In this document: positions 45,480-56,609 of the stretch, piece after piece
Position numbering within the stretch: the stretch's first letter is position 1
How the letters are laid out: every line of letters begins with the position of its first letter
Assembly (NCBI RefSeq): GCF_000377345.1
Contig: NZ_KB898040.1
Coordinates: 124,001-188,000 of the forward strand
DNA from: Thioalkalivibrio sp. ALJ16
GTDB lineage: Bacteria; Pseudomonadota; Gammaproteobacteria; Ectothiorhodospirales; Ectothiorhodospiraceae
Direction of reading: 5' to 3'
DNA length: 64,000 bases
Program-made: the position numbers and the translations under genes
Notes under the pieces: model-generated
What the model saw: the letters and a program-made list of their open reading frames with translations, nothing else
What the model was told of the DNA's origin: nothing
Databases searched by the model: none

Positions 45480-46828
45480 GTGTCCCGCCCCGGCTCGTCC
45501 TGCAGCAGGGCCTCGATCAGCCCCCGGGCCTTGTGACGGGTTTCCTCAAGCTCGTGCTGCGGGTCTGAGTCGGCAACGATGCCGGCGCCGGCCCGGAAGC
45601 GCAGTTCGCGCCCGCGCACCACCAGTGTCCGAATGAGGATGTTGGTATCCATGCGCCCGTGCCGACTCACATAGCCGCAACCACCGGTGTAGGCGCCGCG
45701 CGGAGCGGACCCTTCCAGTTCCTGGATGATCTGCATGCTGCGGATCTTCGGGCATCCGGTGATGGTCCCGCCCGGAAACACCGCCCGCAGGATCTCTCCC
45801 GCCCGGGTGCCCGGACGCAGGCGCCCGACAATGCTGGACACGATGTGGTGTACGCGCCGATAGCTCTCGATGGTCATGAGCTCCGCGACGCGGACACTGC
45901 CGGTCTCGGCCACGCGTCCGATGTCATTGCGCTCGAGATCCACCAGCATCACATGCTCGGCTCGTTCCTTCAGGTTGAACGTCAACTCACTGAAAAGGCG
46001 TTGATCGGTCGCGGCGTCCGGATCCCGACGTCGGGTGCCGGCGATCGGTCGGGTTTCCACCTCTCCGGCCTCGACCGATACCAGTCTTTCCGGCGAGGAG
46101 CTGATCACGTGAGCGCCGGGCAGCTGCAGCCAGGCCGCGAACGGAGCCGCGTTCGCCCGCCGCAGGCGCTCGTAGAGCACGCCTGCGTCCAGTTCATCCG
46201 CGGCGGTCGCCCGCCATTCCCGCGACAGGTTGACCTGAAAGGTATCGCCGGCGCGGATGTATTCGAGGCCGCGCGCCACCGCATCAAGATACCGCTGCGC
46301 CGGCTCTTCCTTGAGGGCCAGATCCGGCAGGGGCCTGGCCTCCATCGGGGACGCTGCCTCCAGCGCTGCGAGATCGCGCAGCAGCTGTTGCCGGCGCGCG
46401 TCCTTATCGGCCTCGTCCACAAACCAGGTGCGGCCCTCGTGATGATCCCGTATCAGGGCCGCCGGAAAATAGGTCGCCAGCGCATCGGGAAGCCAGGGAT
46501 CGGTACGACAGTCCCCGAGCGCGGGCTCCAGCCGCCACGCCAGCTCGTAGCCCGCATACAGGAACCAGCCACCCAGAAACGGCAGATGCGCGTAGGGCGC
46601 CCACGCCGGATCGATCGCCTGCGGGGCCGACAGGTCTTGCTCCAGCGCGGCCAGGACATCATCCCCCGTGGCGCTGGAAAGCGTGCACCCGGGAAAGGCA
46701 AAGAGGATGGAAAACCGTGCGGGAGCCTGCCCGATCAGGGCCGACTCCAGCAGGTGAGGATAGCGTTCGGGAAACCGCCGCGCCAGGGCGACGAAATCGG
46801 CCCCGGCGGCCAGCTCATGGACCGCCAT
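45476..46828 (-). CDS. pabB: Aminodeoxychorismate synthase component I
   Basis: A 450-residue chorismate-binding enzyme. The C-terminal half has DTFQVNLSREWRA, SSSPERLVSVEAGEVETRPI, HVMLVDLERNDIGRV and GGTITGCPKIRSMQIIQELE. At the position of the E. coli PabB active-site lysine (PIKGT) this protein reads PIAGT with Ala263, as anthranilate synthases do. Context argues for PabB: pabC overlaps it by four bases and there is no trp gene nearby. The glutamine amidotransferase partner pabA is not in the window. Confidence 0.88.
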   Translation of the reverse strand: MAVHELAAGADFVALARRFPERYPHLLESALIGQAPARFSILFAFPGCTLSSATGDDVLAALEQDLSAPQAIDPAWAPYAHLPFLGGWFLYAGYELAWRLEPALGDCRTDPWLPDALATYFPAALIRDHHEGRTWFVDEADKDARRQQLLRDLAALEAASPMEARPLPDLALKEEPAQRYLDAVARGLEYIRAGDTFQVNLSREWRATAADELDAGVLYERLRRANAAPFAAWLQLPGAHVISSSPERLVSVEAGEVETRPIAGTRRRDPDAATDQRLFSELTFNLKERAEHVMLVDLERNDIGRVAETGSVRVAELMTIESYRRVHHIVSSIVGRLRPGTRAGEILRAVFPGGTITGCPKIRSMQIIQELEGSAPRGAYTGGCGYVSRHGRMDTNILIRTLVVRGRELRFRAGAGIVADSDPQHELEETRHKARGLIEALLQDEPGRDT

Positions 46829-46843
46829 GGCGGTGAACCGTCG

Positions 46844-48082
46844 TCAGATGGTGCGGAAGACCAGGGTGCCGTTGGTGCCCCCGAACCCGAACGAGTTCGA
46901 CAGGCCGACCTGGGTGTTCATGTCGCGTGCTTCGTTGGCGACGTAGTCCAGATCGCAGCCCTCGCCCGGATTCTCCAGGTTGATCGTGGGCGGCGACACC
47001 TGGTCGCGCAGCGCGAGCGCGGTAAACACACCCTCAATGCCACCGGCGGCCCCCAGCAGGTGCCCGGTCATCGACTTGGTCGAATTCACCAGGAGCTTGC
47101 GGGCGTGATCGCCAAAGGCCTTTTTCAGGCCCTGGGTCTCGGCCAGATCGCCGGCCGGCGTGGAGGTGCCGTGGGCGTTGATGTAACCGACCTCTTCCGG
47201 GTTGACCCCCGCGTCCTTGAGCGCGCGGTGCATGCACTTGGCTGCACCGGAGCCGTCCTGAACCGGCTGCGTCATGTGGTGCGCATCCGCGTTCCAGGCA
47301 AAGCCGGCCAGCTCGCAGTAGATCTTCGCGCCACGGGCCTTCGCGTGCTCGTACTCCTCCAGCATCATCACGCCGGCGCCATCGCTGAGCACGAAGCCGT
47401 CGCGGTCACGATCCCAGGGGCGCGAGGCGTGTTCCGGATCGTCGTTGCGGGTAGACAGTGCCCGCGCCGCCGCGAAGCCGCCGATCCCCAGCGGGGTCGT
47501 GGCCATCTCGGCGCCACCGGCCACCATGGCATCGGCATCCCCATAGGCGATCATGCGCGCCGCATCGCCAATGTTGTGGGTTCCGGTCGCGCAGGCCGAG
47601 ACGATCGAGATGTTCGGGCCCTGCAGGTTGCGCATGATCGACAGGTTGCCCGCGACCATGTTGATGATGGCGCTGGGCACGAAGAACGGCGAAATCTTGC
47701 GCGCACCACCCTTGAGGTAGGCGCCATAGGACCGCTCGATGTACGGTAGCCCGCCGATGCCGGAGCCGATCGCCACGCCGATACGGTCGGCGTTCTCCTC
47801 GGTCACCTCGAGGCCGGAGTCGTCCAGCGCCTGCAGCCCAGCCGCGAGGCCATAGAGGACGAAGGTGTCCATCTTTTTCTGGTCTTTCGTCGGGACGTAG
47901 TCATTGGCTTCGAAGTCCCGGACGGCACCGGAAATCTTCACCGGCATCTCCGAGGCATCGAATACATCGATGGGGGAAATGCCGCTCTTGCCGGCCTTGA
48001 TGTTGCTCCAGGCCTTGTCGATAGTGGATCCGACCGGGGATACGATCCCGAGTCCGGTAATCACGACACGTCGCTTAGCCAA
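46844..48082 (-). CDS. fabF: 3-oxoacyl-[acyl-carrier-protein] synthase II
   Basis: A 412-residue condensing enzyme of fatty-acid elongation. The catalytic cysteine is Cys164 in [17 protein letters not shown]; the two histidines lie in [13 protein letters not shown] and [15 protein letters not shown], and [11 protein letters not shown] closes the protein. It follows acpP on the same strand after 116 bases that contain a hairpin, so expression relative to acpP may be reduced. Confidence 0.97.
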   Translation of the reverse strand: MAKRRVVITGLGIVSPVGSTIDKAWSNIKAGKSGISPIDVFDASEMPVKISGAVRDFEANDYVPTKDQKKMDTFVLYGLAAGLQALDDSGLEVTEENADRIGVAIGSGIGGLPYIERSYGAYLKGGARKISPFFVPSAIINMVAGNLSIMRNLQGPNISIVSACATGTHNIGDAARMIAYGDADAMVAGGAEMATTPLGIGGFAAARALSTRNDDPEHASRPWDRDRDGFVLSDGAGVMMLEEYEHAKARGAKIYCELAGFAWNADAHHMTQPVQDGSGAAKCMHRALKDAGVNPEEVGYINAHGTSTPAGDLAETQGLKKAFGDHARKLLVNSTKSMTGHLLGAAGGIEGVFTALALRDQVSPPTINLENPGEGCDLDYVANEARDMNTQVGLSNSFGFGGTNGTLVFRTI

Positions 48083-48131
48083 TGATGTTCTCCTCGAAAG
48101 ACTGAAAATGCGCGTTCAGCGAAACGACGAA

Positions 48132-48157
48132 GGGCCGCCCTGCGCACAGGAAGGCCC
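48132..48157 (-). terminator. Nested hairpin between acpP and fabF
   Basis: GGGCC and GGCCC enclose a second perfect stem CCTG-CGCA-CAGG. On the minus strand it lies about 40 bases after the acpP stop and is followed by the weak T-rich TTCGTCGTTTCG. A partial terminator or RNA-stability element would keep acyl carrier protein above FabF. Confidence 0.5.
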
Positions 48158-48198
48158 GTTCGCCATTCGCGTTCTGACCGGCGCCCGCAGGCGTCGGA

Positions 48199-48438
48199 TC
48201 AGTCCTTCATGTGCTCGTTGATGTAGTCGATCGCCTGCTGCACGGTGGTGATCTTTTCCGCCTGCTCGTCGGGGATCTCCGTTTCGAATTCCTCTTCGAG
48301 CGCCATCACGAGTTCCACCGTGTCCAGCGAATCCGCACCCAGGTCGTCGACGAAGGCAGCCGTGTTGGTCACGTCCTCTTCCTTCACGCCCAGTTGCTCG
48401 ACAACGATCTTCTTGACGCGTTCTTCAATGCTACTCAT
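48199..48438 (-). CDS. acpP: Acyl carrier protein
   Basis: A 79-residue, very acidic four-helix protein that carries acyl chains on phosphopantetheine. The attachment serine is in [20 protein letters not shown]. The N-terminus [18 protein letters not shown] is standard. It lies between fabG and fabF, the common order fabD-fabG-acpP-fabF. The spacer to fabG is 128 bases. Confidence 0.98.
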   Translation of the reverse strand: MSSIEERVKKIVVEQLGVKEEDVTNTAAFVDDLGADSLDTVELVMALEEEFETEIPDEQAEKITTVQQAIDYINEHMKD

Positions 48439-48566
48439 GGTTCAGAAATCCCCTTCGGATTGAGGCGGCTTCGATTAAAGGTCCGCCATTCTAGAGAAAA
48501 GCCCCGCCGCGATCTAGCGATCAACGCCGCGGGGGCCACGGGCCGCACCGAGTGGGCCCGCGAAGA

Positions 48567-49304
48567 TCAGTGCATGAACATCCCGCCGTTCACGTGCAGG
48601 GTCTCGCCGGTGATGTACCCGGCCTCCTCGGAGGCCAGAAAGCCGACGGCCGCGGCAATCTCCTCCGGCGCGCCCAGACGCCCCAGGGGGATCTGCCCCA
48701 GCAGCGCCTGCTTGGTGTCATCGCTCAGCTCGCGGGTCATGTCGGTATCGATAAAACCGGGGGCCACGGTGTTCACAGTGATGTTGCGACTGCCCACCTC
48801 GCGTGCCAGCGAACGGGCGAAACCGGCCAGACCGGCCTTCGCAGCGGCGTAGTTGGTCTGCCCGGCGTTACCGGCGGAACCGACCACCGAACCAATCAGG
48901 ATGATGCGGCCGCGGCGCAGCTTCATCATGCCTTTCAGCAGACGCTGGGTCAGTCGCACTGCCGCGGAAAGGTTGGTATCGATGATCGCATCCCATTCCT
49001 CGTCCTTCATCCGCATGAACAGGTTGTCACGCGTGATGCCGGCATTGTTCACCAGGACTTCGATGGCGCCCTCCCGGTCCTGGATGTCCTTCAGACCGGT
49101 GGCCACGGATTCCGCATCGGTCACGTCCATCGCGATACCGCGGCCGCCATATTCCTGCAGGGCCTCGGTGATTCGGCCGGCACCGGCCTCGCTGGTGGCG
49201 GTGCCAATGACCTGCAGGCCCTGGGCGGCCAGGCGCTGTGCGATCGCGGCGCCGATACCACGGCTGGCTCCGGTCACCAGGGCTACGCGTTTGCTGTCGG
49301 ACAT
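48567..49304 (-). CDS. fabG: 3-oxoacyl-[acyl-carrier-protein] reductase
   Basis: A 245-residue classical short-chain dehydrogenase that reduces beta-ketoacyl-ACP with NADPH. The cofactor motif is VTGASRGIGAAIAQRLAAQG; NNAGITRDNLFMRMKDEEWD is typical of FabG; the catalytic Ser-Tyr-Lys set lies in IGSVVGSAGNAGQTNYAAAK. VAPGFIDTDMT follows. It is 46 bases after fabD. Confidence 0.97.
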   Translation of the reverse strand: MSDSKRVALVTGASRGIGAAIAQRLAAQGLQVIGTATSEAGAGRITEALQEYGGRGIAMDVTDAESVATGLKDIQDREGAIEVLVNNAGITRDNLFMRMKDEEWDAIIDTNLSAAVRLTQRLLKGMMKLRRGRIILIGSVVGSAGNAGQTNYAAAKAGLAGFARSLAREVGSRNITVNTVAPGFIDTDMTRELSDDTKQALLGQIPLGRLGAPEEIAAAVGFLASEEAGYITGETLHVNGGMFMH

Positions 49305-49350
49305 GTCTGAGCCTTTACGTCGAAATGAGAAGAGTGGGTGCGGGCGGATT

Positions 49351-50301
49351 CTAGGCGCCGTTGCCGGACAGGCGCTGGATGGTCGCCTCGAGGGTCGCGC
49401 GGTCGGCCACGTCGAACAGTTCCAGTTCGCGGTCGATGCGCTTGGCCAGACCGCTCAGAACCCGCCCGGGGCCGCACTCGACCTGGACGCCAGTCCCCTG
49501 TGCCCGAAGCCCGCGAATCGTCTCGACCCAGCGCACCGGCCGGTACAGCTGTGCCGCCAGGTTGGCCTCGATGTCTGCGGCCGACTCCACCGGCCCTGCA
49601 GTCACATTCTGCCAGACCGGGATCGTCGGCGAGCTGAATGCGGTCCGGTCCAGAACTGCCTGCAGCTGTTCGGCGGCCGGCTGCATCAGGGCGCAATGCG
49701 ACGGCACCGAGACCGGAAGCCTCAATGCCCGCTTCGCGCCGGCCTCCTTGGCGGCCCCCACTGCACGATCCACCGCTGCCGTGTTACCGGCGATCACCAC
49801 CTGCCCGGGGGCATTCAGATTGACCGCCTCCAGCACCTGATCGCCGGCGTGGGCGCGGCAGAGCGCCTGCACCGCTTCGTCTTCGAGCCCAAGGATCGCG
49901 GCCATCGCACCCTCGCCCTCCGGCACTGCGGCCTGCATGGCACGTGCCCGCTCGGCGACCAGGCGGACGGCGTCGGGGAAGCGCAGCACATCGGCGGCAA
50001 CCAGGGCGCTGTACTCGCCCAGACTGTGGCCCGCCAGGGCCTGCGGACGGGCATCCGTCTGCGCGCAGAGCAGGCGCCAGGCGGCAACACCCGCCGCCAG
50101 CATCACCGGCTGGGTCCATTCGGTCTGATTCAGTTGTTCCACCGGGCCGTGCTGGCACAGGCTCCAGAGATCAGCGTCAAGGCAGTCCGATGCCTCCTGA
50201 AAGGTGTCCCGCACAATGGCGTGATCGTCGCCCAGGTCCGCCAGCATGCCGGTGGACTGAGAACCCTGGCCAGGGAATACGGCTGCCCAATTCGTTGTCA
50301 T
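49351..50301 (-). CDS. fabD: Malonyl CoA-acyl carrier protein transacylase
   Basis: A 316-residue transacylase loading malonyl onto ACP. It starts [20 protein letters not shown]; the nucleophile is Ser93 in [31 protein letters not shown] carries the catalytic histidine. It is the first gene of the minus-strand fab cluster. The usual upstream genes plsX, rpmF and fabH are absent; instead infA lies divergently upstream. Confidence 0.96.
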   Translation of the reverse strand: MTTNWAAVFPGQGSQSTGMLADLGDDHAIVRDTFQEASDCLDADLWSLCQHGPVEQLNQTEWTQPVMLAAGVAAWRLLCAQTDARPQALAGHSLGEYSALVAADVLRFPDAVRLVAERARAMQAAVPEGEGAMAAILGLEDEAVQALCRAHAGDQVLEAVNLNAPGQVVIAGNTAAVDRAVGAAKEAGAKRALRLPVSVPSHCALMQPAAEQLQAVLDRTAFSSPTIPVWQNVTAGPVESAADIEANLAAQLYRPVRWVETIRGLRAQGTGVQVECGPGRVLSGLAKRIDRELELFDVADRATLEATIQRLSGNGA

Positions 50302-50449
50302 TCGTCGTCGGTCTCGCTCGTGAAAGCGCGCGTAGTGTAGGCGCTCGCGTGAACGTCGGCAAACGGACCCGATGTCCACGAAACGGGGGCATCCCCAGCG
50401 GAGCCGGCGGATGCGCGGGATCTCCGGCCCGGTCACAAAATGCGAATAC

Positions 50450-50477
50450 TTGTGTTCCCCCGACGCATCCGGATAAT
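50450..50477 (+). promoter_or_regulatory. Candidate promoter for infA
   Basis: TTGTGT and GATAAT (five of six) are 16 bases apart, with the ATG of infA 33 bases after the -10. GAGAGG-like GAGGAA precedes the start. Confidence 0.45.
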
Positions 50478-50510
50478 GTCGCCACCTTGATTCAATACGA
50501 GAGGAACTGT

Positions 50511-50729
50511 ATGGCGAAGGAAGACGAAATCGAGCTGGAGGGCACCGTCGTCGAGACGCTGCCGAACACCACCTTCCGGGTGGAGCTCGAAAATGGGCAC
50601 ACGATCACGGCGCACATCTCCGGGAAGATGCGCAAGCACTACATCCGCATCCTGCGCGGAGACAAGGTGATCGTGCAGATGACGCCCTACGACCTGACCA
50701 AGGGTCGCATCGTCTACCGCAACAAGTAG
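50511..50729 (+). CDS. infA: Translation initiation factor IF-1
   Basis: A 72-residue single OB-fold protein that occupies the ribosomal A site during initiation. It begins [20 protein letters not shown] and contains [20 protein letters not shown], nearly identical to other gammaproteobacterial IF-1. The frame is open upstream, but the 72-residue form from 50511 is the family protein. It has a candidate promoter and a strong terminator of its own. It is next to clpA, as in many gammaproteobacteria. Confidence 0.98.
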   Translation: MAKEDEIELEGTVVETLPNTTFRVELENGHTITAHISGKMRKHYIRILRGDKVIVQMTPYDLTKGRIVYRNK

Positions 50730-50743
50730 GTCCCCCTCTTTCA

Positions 50744-50779
50744 CGAAGAAGCCCCGGCAGGACCGGGGCTTCTTCGTTT
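50744..50779. terminator. Bidirectional terminator between infA and clpA
   Basis: A perfect 14-base stem (CGAAGAAGCCCCGG with CCGGGGCTTCTTCG) around CAGGA is followed by TTT. It begins 14 bases after the infA stop and can serve the convergent clpA gene. Confidence 0.85.
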
Positions 50780-50818
50780 GTGGGCCCTCCATGGCCCCTG
50801 TGCCTGCGAGGCGGCCGC

Positions 50819-53089
50819 TCAGGAAGAGACGGCGGTCTCCTGCACATCCAGTTCCAGCCCGGATTCGCCGAGGCGCACCACCACCTCCCCGCCATGGATC
50901 AGGCGGCCGAACAGCAGTTCGTCGGCCAGCGGCTTCTTGATGTGCTCCTGCAGGGTGCGCGCCATCGGACGGGCACCCATCTTGGCATCGTAGCCGTGTT
51001 CCGCCAGCCAGGCCCGGGCATCCGGCTCCACCGTCAGGTGTACCTTCTTCTCGTCCAGCTGGGCCTGCAGCTGCGTCAGGAACTTGTCCACCACATTCAG
51101 GATGGTCGCCTCGTCGAGCGGGCCGAACTGAATGGTCGCATCCAGGCGATTGCGGAACTCGGGGGTGAAGGTCCGCTTGATGGCCTCCATCGCATCGCTG
51201 GAGTGATCCTGCTGGGTGAAGCCCACCGACGGCCGGCTGGCCTGTTCGGCGCCGGCGTTGGTGGTCATCACCAGGATCACGTTGCGGAAATCCACCTCGC
51301 GGCCGTTGGTATCGGTCAGCGTGCCGTGATCCATCACCTGCAGCAGCACGTTGAACACGTCCGGATGGGCCTTCTCGATCTCGTCCAGCAGCAGGACCGA
51401 ATGCGGATGTTTCAGGATCGCATCCGTCAGCAGCCCGCCCTCGTCATAGCCGACATAGCCCGGAGGCGCCCCGATCAGGCGCGAGACCGTATGGCGCTCC
51501 ATGTACTCGGACATGTCGAACCGCGCCAGATGGATGCCCATCTGCTGCGCCAGCTGTCGCGTAACCTCGGTCTTGCCGACACCGGTGGGCCCGGCAAACA
51601 GGAACGAACCGATCGGCTTGTCCATGTCGCCCAGACCGGAACGCGCCATCTTGATCGCCGTCGCCAGCGTACCGATCGCCTCGTCCTGGCCGAACACAGT
51701 CATCTTCAGGTTGCGGTCGAGATTGCGCAGGGTCTCCTTGTCCGAGCTGGAGACGGATTTCGGCGGGATGCGTGCGATCTTCGCGACGATGGTCTCGATG
51801 TCCTGCACGCCGATGGTCTTCTTGCGCTGGCTGGCCGGCTGCAGCTGGCGACTGGCCCCGGCCTCGTCGATCAGGTCGATGGCCTTGTCCGGCAGGAAAC
51901 GATCGGTGATGTAGCGATCCGCCAGTTCGGCCGCCGCGCGCAGAGCCGGCTTGGTGAAGCGCACATTGTGATGCGCCTCGAACCGGGACTTCAGGCCGCG
52001 CAGGATCTGCTCGGTCTCGTCCACCGTCGGCTCCGGCACCTCGATCTTCTGGAAGCGCCGCGCCAGCGCGCGGTCCTTCTCGAAGATGCCGCGATATTCC
52101 TGATAGGTGGTCGAGCCGATGCACTTCAGCTCGCCCGAGGCGAGCATCGGCTTGATCAGATTGGACGCATCCATTACGCCGCCGGATGCCGCCCCGGCAC
52201 CAATGATGGTGTGGATTTCGTCGATAAACAGGACCGCACCCGGCTCCTTCTTGAGCTGGGCCAGCACGCCCTTCAGGCGTTTTTCGAAGTCGCCGCGGTA
52301 TTTGGTACCGGCGACCAGTGCACCCAGGTCCAGGGAGTACACCGTGGCCGATTCAATGGCCTCCGGCACCTCTTCATCGACGATCCGGCGCGCCAGCCCT
52401 TCGGCAATCGCGGTCTTGCCAACCCCGGCCTCCCCGACCAGCAGCGGATTGTTCTTGCGCCGCCGGCAGAGGATCTGGATGGTGCGCTCGATCTCGTGAT
52501 CGCGCCCGATCAGGGGGTCGATCTCGTCCTTGCGTGCCTTTTCGTTCAGGTTGGCCGCGTAGAGCTGGAGCGCGTTGGTCTTCTCCTCGCGGTCGCCCTC
52601 GACCGGTTCGGCCTGCGACTCGTTCGGGCCAGTCTGTGAACCGAGGTCCTCCTCGCCGACCTTGGAGATCCCGTGGGAGATGAAATTCACCACGTCCAGG
52701 CGCGAGATGTTCTGCTGAGCGAGGACGTACAGGGCCTGGCTGTCCTGCTCGCCGAACAGCGCCACCAGCACATTGGCCCCGGAGACCTCCTTGCGGCCAC
52801 TGGACTGCACATGGAACACGGCCCGCTGCAGCACGCGCTGGAAGCCAAGGGTCGGCTGGGTCTCGCGCGAGTCGGTGGGCGGTATGCGCGGCGTATTCTC
52901 GTCGATATAGGCCTCAAGCTCTTCGCGGATGCGGTCCAGATCGCCTCCGCAGGCCCGCAGCACCGTGGCCGCGCTGGGGTTCTGTGCCAGCGCCATCAGC
53001 AGGTGCTCCACGGTCACGAACTCGTGGCGTTTTTCGCGGGCCTCCTTGAAGACCATGTTCAGGCTGAATTCGAGTTCCTTGTCGAGCAT
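50819..53089 (-). CDS. clpA: ATP-dependent Clp protease ATP-binding subunit ClpA
   Basis: A 756-residue AAA+ unfoldase, the same size as E. coli ClpA. The N-domain begins [20 protein letters not shown]; the two ATPase modules have [20 protein letters not shown] and [19 protein letters not shown]. Between them and at the end are [11 protein letters not shown]-type linkers and an IGF/L-like ClpP contact region that I did not verify. It starts five bases after clpS, which delivers N-degron substrates to it. clpP is not in the window. Confidence 0.97.
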   Translation of the reverse strand: MLDKELEFSLNMVFKEAREKRHEFVTVEHLLMALAQNPSAATVLRACGGDLDRIREELEAYIDENTPRIPPTDSRETQPTLGFQRVLQRAVFHVQSSGRKEVSGANVLVALFGEQDSQALYVLAQQNISRLDVVNFISHGISKVGEEDLGSQTGPNESQAEPVEGDREEKTNALQLYAANLNEKARKDEIDPLIGRDHEIERTIQILCRRRKNNPLLVGEAGVGKTAIAEGLARRIVDEEVPEAIESATVYSLDLGALVAGTKYRGDFEKRLKGVLAQLKKEPGAVLFIDEIHTIIGAGAASGGVMDASNLIKPMLASGELKCIGSTTYQEYRGIFEKDRALARRFQKIEVPEPTVDETEQILRGLKSRFEAHHNVRFTKPALRAAAELADRYITDRFLPDKAIDLIDEAGASRQLQPASQRKKTIGVQDIETIVAKIARIPPKSVSSSDKETLRNLDRNLKMTVFGQDEAIGTLATAIKMARSGLGDMDKPIGSFLFAGPTGVGKTEVTRQLAQQMGIHLARFDMSEYMERHTVSRLIGAPPGYVGYDEGGLLTDAILKHPHSVLLLDEIEKAHPDVFNVLLQVMDHGTLTDTNGREVDFRNVILVMTTNAGAEQASRPSVGFTQQDHSSDAMEAIKRTFTPEFRNRLDATIQFGPLDEATILNVVDKFLTQLQAQLDEKKVHLTVEPDARAWLAEHGYDAKMGARPMARTLQEHIKKPLADELLFGRLIHGGEVVVRLGESGLELDVQETAVSS

Positions 53090-53094
53090 GGGAG

Positions 53095-53421
53095 TCAGGC
53101 CTCCTCCATCGAGCAAAGCAGTGGGTGCTGATGACTGCGGGCATAGTCGTTCACCTGCGCCACCTTGGTCTCGGCCACATCCCGGGTAAAGATGCCGCAT
53201 ACTCCTTTGCCGCGCGTGTGCACGTGCAGCATCACCCGGGTGGCCTTCTCGCGATCCATGCTGAAGAAGGTCTCCAGTACCTCGATCACGAACTCCATTG
53301 GCGTGAAATCGTCGTTGAGCAGGACCACCTTGAACTGTCGCGGCGGCTTGAGCTCCGGCCTCGATTCTTCGACCGTTACCGAGTCGTCTCGATCGGGGTT
53401 TTGGGGCTTGTCATCACTCAT
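53095..53421 (-). CDS. clpS: ATP-dependent Clp protease adaptor ClpS
   Basis: A 108-residue N-recognin that hands proteins with bulky N-terminal residues to ClpA. The binding pocket motif [20 protein letters not shown] with the Asp pair and the [20 protein letters not shown] segment are present; an unstructured acidic N-tail of about 28 residues precedes the fold. The gene is directly upstream of clpA in the same transcript. Confidence 0.97.
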   Translation of the reverse strand: MSDDKPQNPDRDDSVTVEESRPELKPPRQFKVVLLNDDFTPMEFVIEVLETFFSMDREKATRVMLHVHTRGKGVCGIFTRDVAETKVAQVNDYARSHQHPLLCSMEEA

Positions 53422-53526
53422 CGGTCGAACTCACGCGTTCAGCGGTTACTCGTTTGGGGTGTCTCCATCCTCGAATGGTTCCGGGTTCCAGCCAAGTGCC
53501 CCCACGGACACTCCGACCACCCGCCC

Positions 53527-54783
53527 TCACATGTGCTTGATCAGCGCCTCGCCAAAGGCCGAGCAGGCAATCGGCTCGACCCCGTCCATCAGCCGCGCGA
53601 AATCGTAGGTCACCTCGCCGGCACTGATCGCGCCACCCATCCCCTTGACCACCAGATCCGCCGCCTCGGACCAGCCCAGATGACGCAGCATCATCTCCGC
53701 AGACAGGATCAGCGAGCCGGGGTTCACCTTGTCCTGACCGGCGTACTTCGGCGCCGTGCCGTGGGTGGCCTCGAACATCGCGGTGGTGTCCGACAGGTTC
53801 GCACCCGGGGCGATACCGATGCCACCCACCTGGGCAGCCAGCGCATCCGAGATGTAGTCGCCGTTCAGGTTCAGCGTGGCGATCACCGAGTAATCCTCCG
53901 GGCGCAGCAGGATCTGCTGCAGAAAGGCATCCGCGATCACATCCTTGATCACGATGTCGCGGCCGGTCTTCGGGTTCTTGAAGGTCTGCCACGGACCACC
54001 GTCCAGATCCTTCGCACCAAACTCCTCGCGCGCCAGTTCGTAGCCCCAGGCCTTGAAGGAGCCCTCGGTGAATTTCATGATGTTGCCCTTGTGCACCAGC
54101 GTCACCGAAGGGCGGTCGTTGTCGATCGCGTACTCGATCGCCTTGCGCACCAGGCGCTTGGTACCCTCGCTGGAGACCGGCTTCACGCCGATGCCGGCAG
54201 TATCCGGGAAACGGATCTGGGTCACGCCCATCTCGTTTTGCAGGAAGTCGATGACCTTCTTCACCTCCGGCGTGCCGGATTCGAACTCGATGCCGGCGTA
54301 GATGTCCTCCGAGTTCTCGCGGAAGATCACCATGTCGGTCTTTTCCGGCTCCTTCAGCGGGCTCGGGGTGCCGTCGTAGTAACGCACCGGGCGCAGGCAC
54401 ACGTACAGGTCCAGCTTCTGGCGCAGCGCCACGTTCAGCGAGCGGAAGCCGCCACCCACCGGCGTCGTCAGCGGACCCTTGATGGAAACGCTGTATTCCT
54501 TCACCGCCGCAAGCGTCTCGTCCGGCAGTCCGGAATTGTCGTCGTAGACCTGCGTGGCCTTCTCGCCGGCATAGACCTCCATCCATTCAATGGCCTTCTT
54601 CCCGCCATAGGCCTTCTCCACCGCGGCATCGGTGACGCGGCGCATGACCGGCGTGATGTCCACCCCGATCCCGTCCCCTTCAATGAACGGGATGATCGGA
54701 CGATCCGGTACGGTCAGCTTGCCCTGCTTGTCCACGGTAATGCGCTCGCCCTTTGCCGGGACCTGAATGTGCTGATAGGCCAT
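53527..54783 (-). CDS. icd: Isocitrate dehydrogenase (NADP-dependent)
   Basis: A 418-residue TCA-cycle enzyme. The start at 54783 follows AAGGAG. Ser115 in [13 protein letters not shown] is the equivalent of the E. coli regulatory phosphoserine. Isocitrate and metal residues are in [11 protein letters not shown] and [24 protein letters not shown]-type segments, and [17 protein letters not shown] contains the Lys-Tyr pair that reads the NADP 2'-phosphate. Acetate-type kinase/phosphatase AceK is not present in the window. A perfect -10 box is upstream. Confidence 0.96.
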   Translation of the reverse strand: MAYQHIQVPAKGERITVDKQGKLTVPDRPIIPFIEGDGIGVDITPVMRRVTDAAVEKAYGGKKAIEWMEVYAGEKATQVYDDNSGLPDETLAAVKEYSVSIKGPLTTPVGGGFRSLNVALRQKLDLYVCLRPVRYYDGTPSPLKEPEKTDMVIFRENSEDIYAGIEFESGTPEVKKVIDFLQNEMGVTQIRFPDTAGIGVKPVSSEGTKRLVRKAIEYAIDNDRPSVTLVHKGNIMKFTEGSFKAWGYELAREEFGAKDLDGGPWQTFKNPKTGRDIVIKDVIADAFLQQILLRPEDYSVIATLNLNGDYISDALAAQVGGIGIAPGANLSDTTAMFEATHGTAPKYAGQDKVNPGSLILSAEMMLRHLGWSEAADLVVKGMGGAISAGEVTYDFARLMDGVEPIACSAFGEALIKHM

Positions 54784-54838
54784 GCCAACTCCTTGTGGGA
54801 ATCCAGAGATCAATGAATGGTTGAAAGCGTATACCGGG

Positions 54839-54844
54839 ATTATA
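54839..54844 (-). promoter_or_regulatory. Candidate -10 box for icd
   Basis: A perfect TATAAT on the minus strand, about 56 bases before the icd ATG. The -35 region is GC-rich and not recognisable. Confidence 0.5.
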
Positions 54845-54936
54845 CATGGCGAGCCCGTTTTTCCGGCGAGCCGGGCCGGCTCTGAACGGCCCCGATCCCG
54901 TTCCCGGCAGTCGGTGCCCGCGCGTGCTGCGTTATC

Positions 54937-55407
54937 ATGGCGGCCATGACCGACCGCCTCCCCTGCCATATCACCGTGGCCGCCGTCATCGAGGATGCCG
55001 GCCGGTTCCTGTTCGTCGAGGAAACCGAGGCCGGCCGCCACGTACTGAACCAGCCCGCCGGCCACCTCGATGCCGGCGAGGACCTGGTGGCCGCCGTAAT
55101 CCGCGAGGTGCGCGAAGAGACCTGCCTTGAATTCCAGCCCGAGGCGACGCTGGGCTGCGACCTGCTGGAACTGGCCAATGGCAGCGTAATCCTCCGTGTC
55201 AGCTTCTGTGGCCCGACGCGCCGCGCCGCGACACCCGCACCGCGCGACGCGGCCATCCACGCCCTGCACTGGCTCACCCCCGACGAGGCCGAACGCGGCT
55301 GGCCACTGCGCAGTCCGCTGGTGTTGCGCAGCATCCAGCGCTACCGCGAGGGCTGGCGCTTCCCGCTGGCCGCGGTCGGCAACCTGGTGCGCGCCCCCTT
55401 CGCATGA
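54937..55407 (+). CDS. nudJ: Nudix hydrolase, NudJ-like phosphatase
   Basis: A 156-residue Nudix protein resembling NudJ, which removes phosphate from nucleoside and thiamine-type pyrophosphates. It has [35 protein letters not shown] and the Nudix box ending [11 protein letters not shown]; the usual glycine near the end of the box is Cys. [19 protein letters not shown] matches the NudJ C-terminus. A second ATG nine bases inside (54946) could be the start. It overlaps mnmA by four bases, as in many gammaproteobacteria. Confidence 0.9.
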   Translation: MAAMTDRLPCHITVAAVIEDAGRFLFVEETEAGRHVLNQPAGHLDAGEDLVAAVIREVREETCLEFQPEATLGCDLLELANGSVILRVSFCGPTRRAATPAPRDAAIHALHWLTPDEAERGWPLRSPLVLRSIQRYREGWRFPLAAVGNLVRAPFA

Positions 55408-56531
55408 GTGCCGGCGAACGCGTGATCGTCGGCCTGTCCGGCGGGGTAGATTCGGCCGTGGCCGCGAGCCGCCTGCTCGAGGCCGGCTACCGCGTCGAGG
55501 CCCTGTTCATGAAGAACTGGGAGGATGACGACGACGCCGAGTACTGCGCCGCCGAAGACGACTACCGCATGGCCTGCGAGGTGGCCGCGACGCTCGAGAT
55601 CCCGCTGCACAAGGCCAATTTTGCCGAGGATTACCGCCAGCGAGTGTTCGCCCATTTCCTGCGCGAATACGAGGCCGGACGCACGCCCAACCCCGACATC
55701 CTCTGCAACCGCGAGATCAAGTTCCGTTCGTTTCTCGATCATGCGCGCGCCCTCGGCGCGCGCTGGATCGCCACCGGGCATTACGCCCGAGTGCGCCACC
55801 ATCCCGCGTACAGCGAACTGTGCCTGGCGGCCGATGCGAACAAGGATCAGACCTACTTCCTGCACACCCTGACCCAGGAGCAGCTGCGCCCCGCCCTGTT
55901 CCCGCTTGGCGACATCCCCAAGCAGCAGGTGCGCGAACGCGCCCGCGAACTGGGTCTACCGAACCACGCCCGCAAGGACTCCACGGGGATCTGCTTTATC
56001 GGCGAGCGGCGCTTCCGCGACTTCCTCGCGCAGTATCTGAACGCCGCCGAGGGCGAGATGCGCACCCCCGAGGGTCAGGTCGTCGGCCGCCACCAGGGCC
56101 TGATGTTCTACACCCTCGGCCAGCGCCAGGGCCTGGGTATTGGCGGGGTCGACGGTTTCGCCGAGGCCCCGTGGTATGTGGTCGACAAGGACCTCAAGCA
56201 CAATGCCCTGGTCGTCGCCCAGGACCCGCAGCATCCGCGACTGATGAGCCCGACGCTGTCCACCGAGCCCGTGCACTGGATCCACCAGCGCCCGGCGCCC
56301 GGCGAGCCGCTCCGGGCCCGCCTGCGCCACCGCCAGCCCCTGCAGGACTGCCGGATCGAGACGCTGACGCCGGCGGGTACCACGGTGGTGTTCGACAGCC
56401 CGCAGCGCGCCGCCACCCCCGGGCAGTCCATCGCCTTTTACCGCGGCGATGTCTGCCTGGGCGGCGCGGTGATCGCGACTCGGACCACGATGGACCACGG
56501 CGCGGGCGCCATTCAATCCGCGTCTCCCTGA
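55404..56531 (+). CDS. mnmA: tRNA-specific 2-thiouridylase MnmA
   Basis: A 375-residue enzyme that puts sulfur on U34 of Lys, Glu and Gln tRNAs. The ATP-pyrophosphatase motif is [17 protein letters not shown] (about 9-25). The catalytic cysteines are Cys101 in [19 protein letters not shown] and Cys197 in [29 protein letters not shown] and the C-terminal beta-barrel follow. It receives sulfur through the Tus relay; the DsrE-like protein at 35.9 kb belongs to the same fold family as TusD but is not linked to it. Confidence 0.97.
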   Translation: MSAGERVIVGLSGGVDSAVAASRLLEAGYRVEALFMKNWEDDDDAEYCAAEDDYRMACEVAATLEIPLHKANFAEDYRQRVFAHFLREYEAGRTPNPDILCNREIKFRSFLDHARALGARWIATGHYARVRHHPAYSELCLAADANKDQTYFLHTLTQEQLRPALFPLGDIPKQQVRERARELGLPNHARKDSTGICFIGERRFRDFLAQYLNAAEGEMRTPEGQVVGRHQGLMFYTLGQRQGLGIGGVDGFAEAPWYVVDKDLKHNALVVAQDPQHPRLMSPTLSTEPVHWIHQRPAPGEPLRARLRHRQPLQDCRIETLTPAGTTVVFDSPQRAATPGQSIAFYRGDVCLGGAVIATRTTMDHGAGAIQSASP

Positions 56532-56609
56532 GTGAGTCCGCCGGGTCACTTCCGGTATAGTGAGCCCTCCCTGGCGCCCCGCCCCCGATCCACCAAGGAA
56601 TGAACTGGC

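Noticed and set aside
45659-47749. Plus-strand open frame of 696 codons opposite pabB and fabF
   Set aside because: Antisense shadow; both pabB and fabF have full catalytic motifs on the other strand.
54784-55269. In-frame upstream extension of icd
   Set aside because: The known IDH N-terminus and AAGGAG site are at 54783; the extension lies opposite the Nudix gene.
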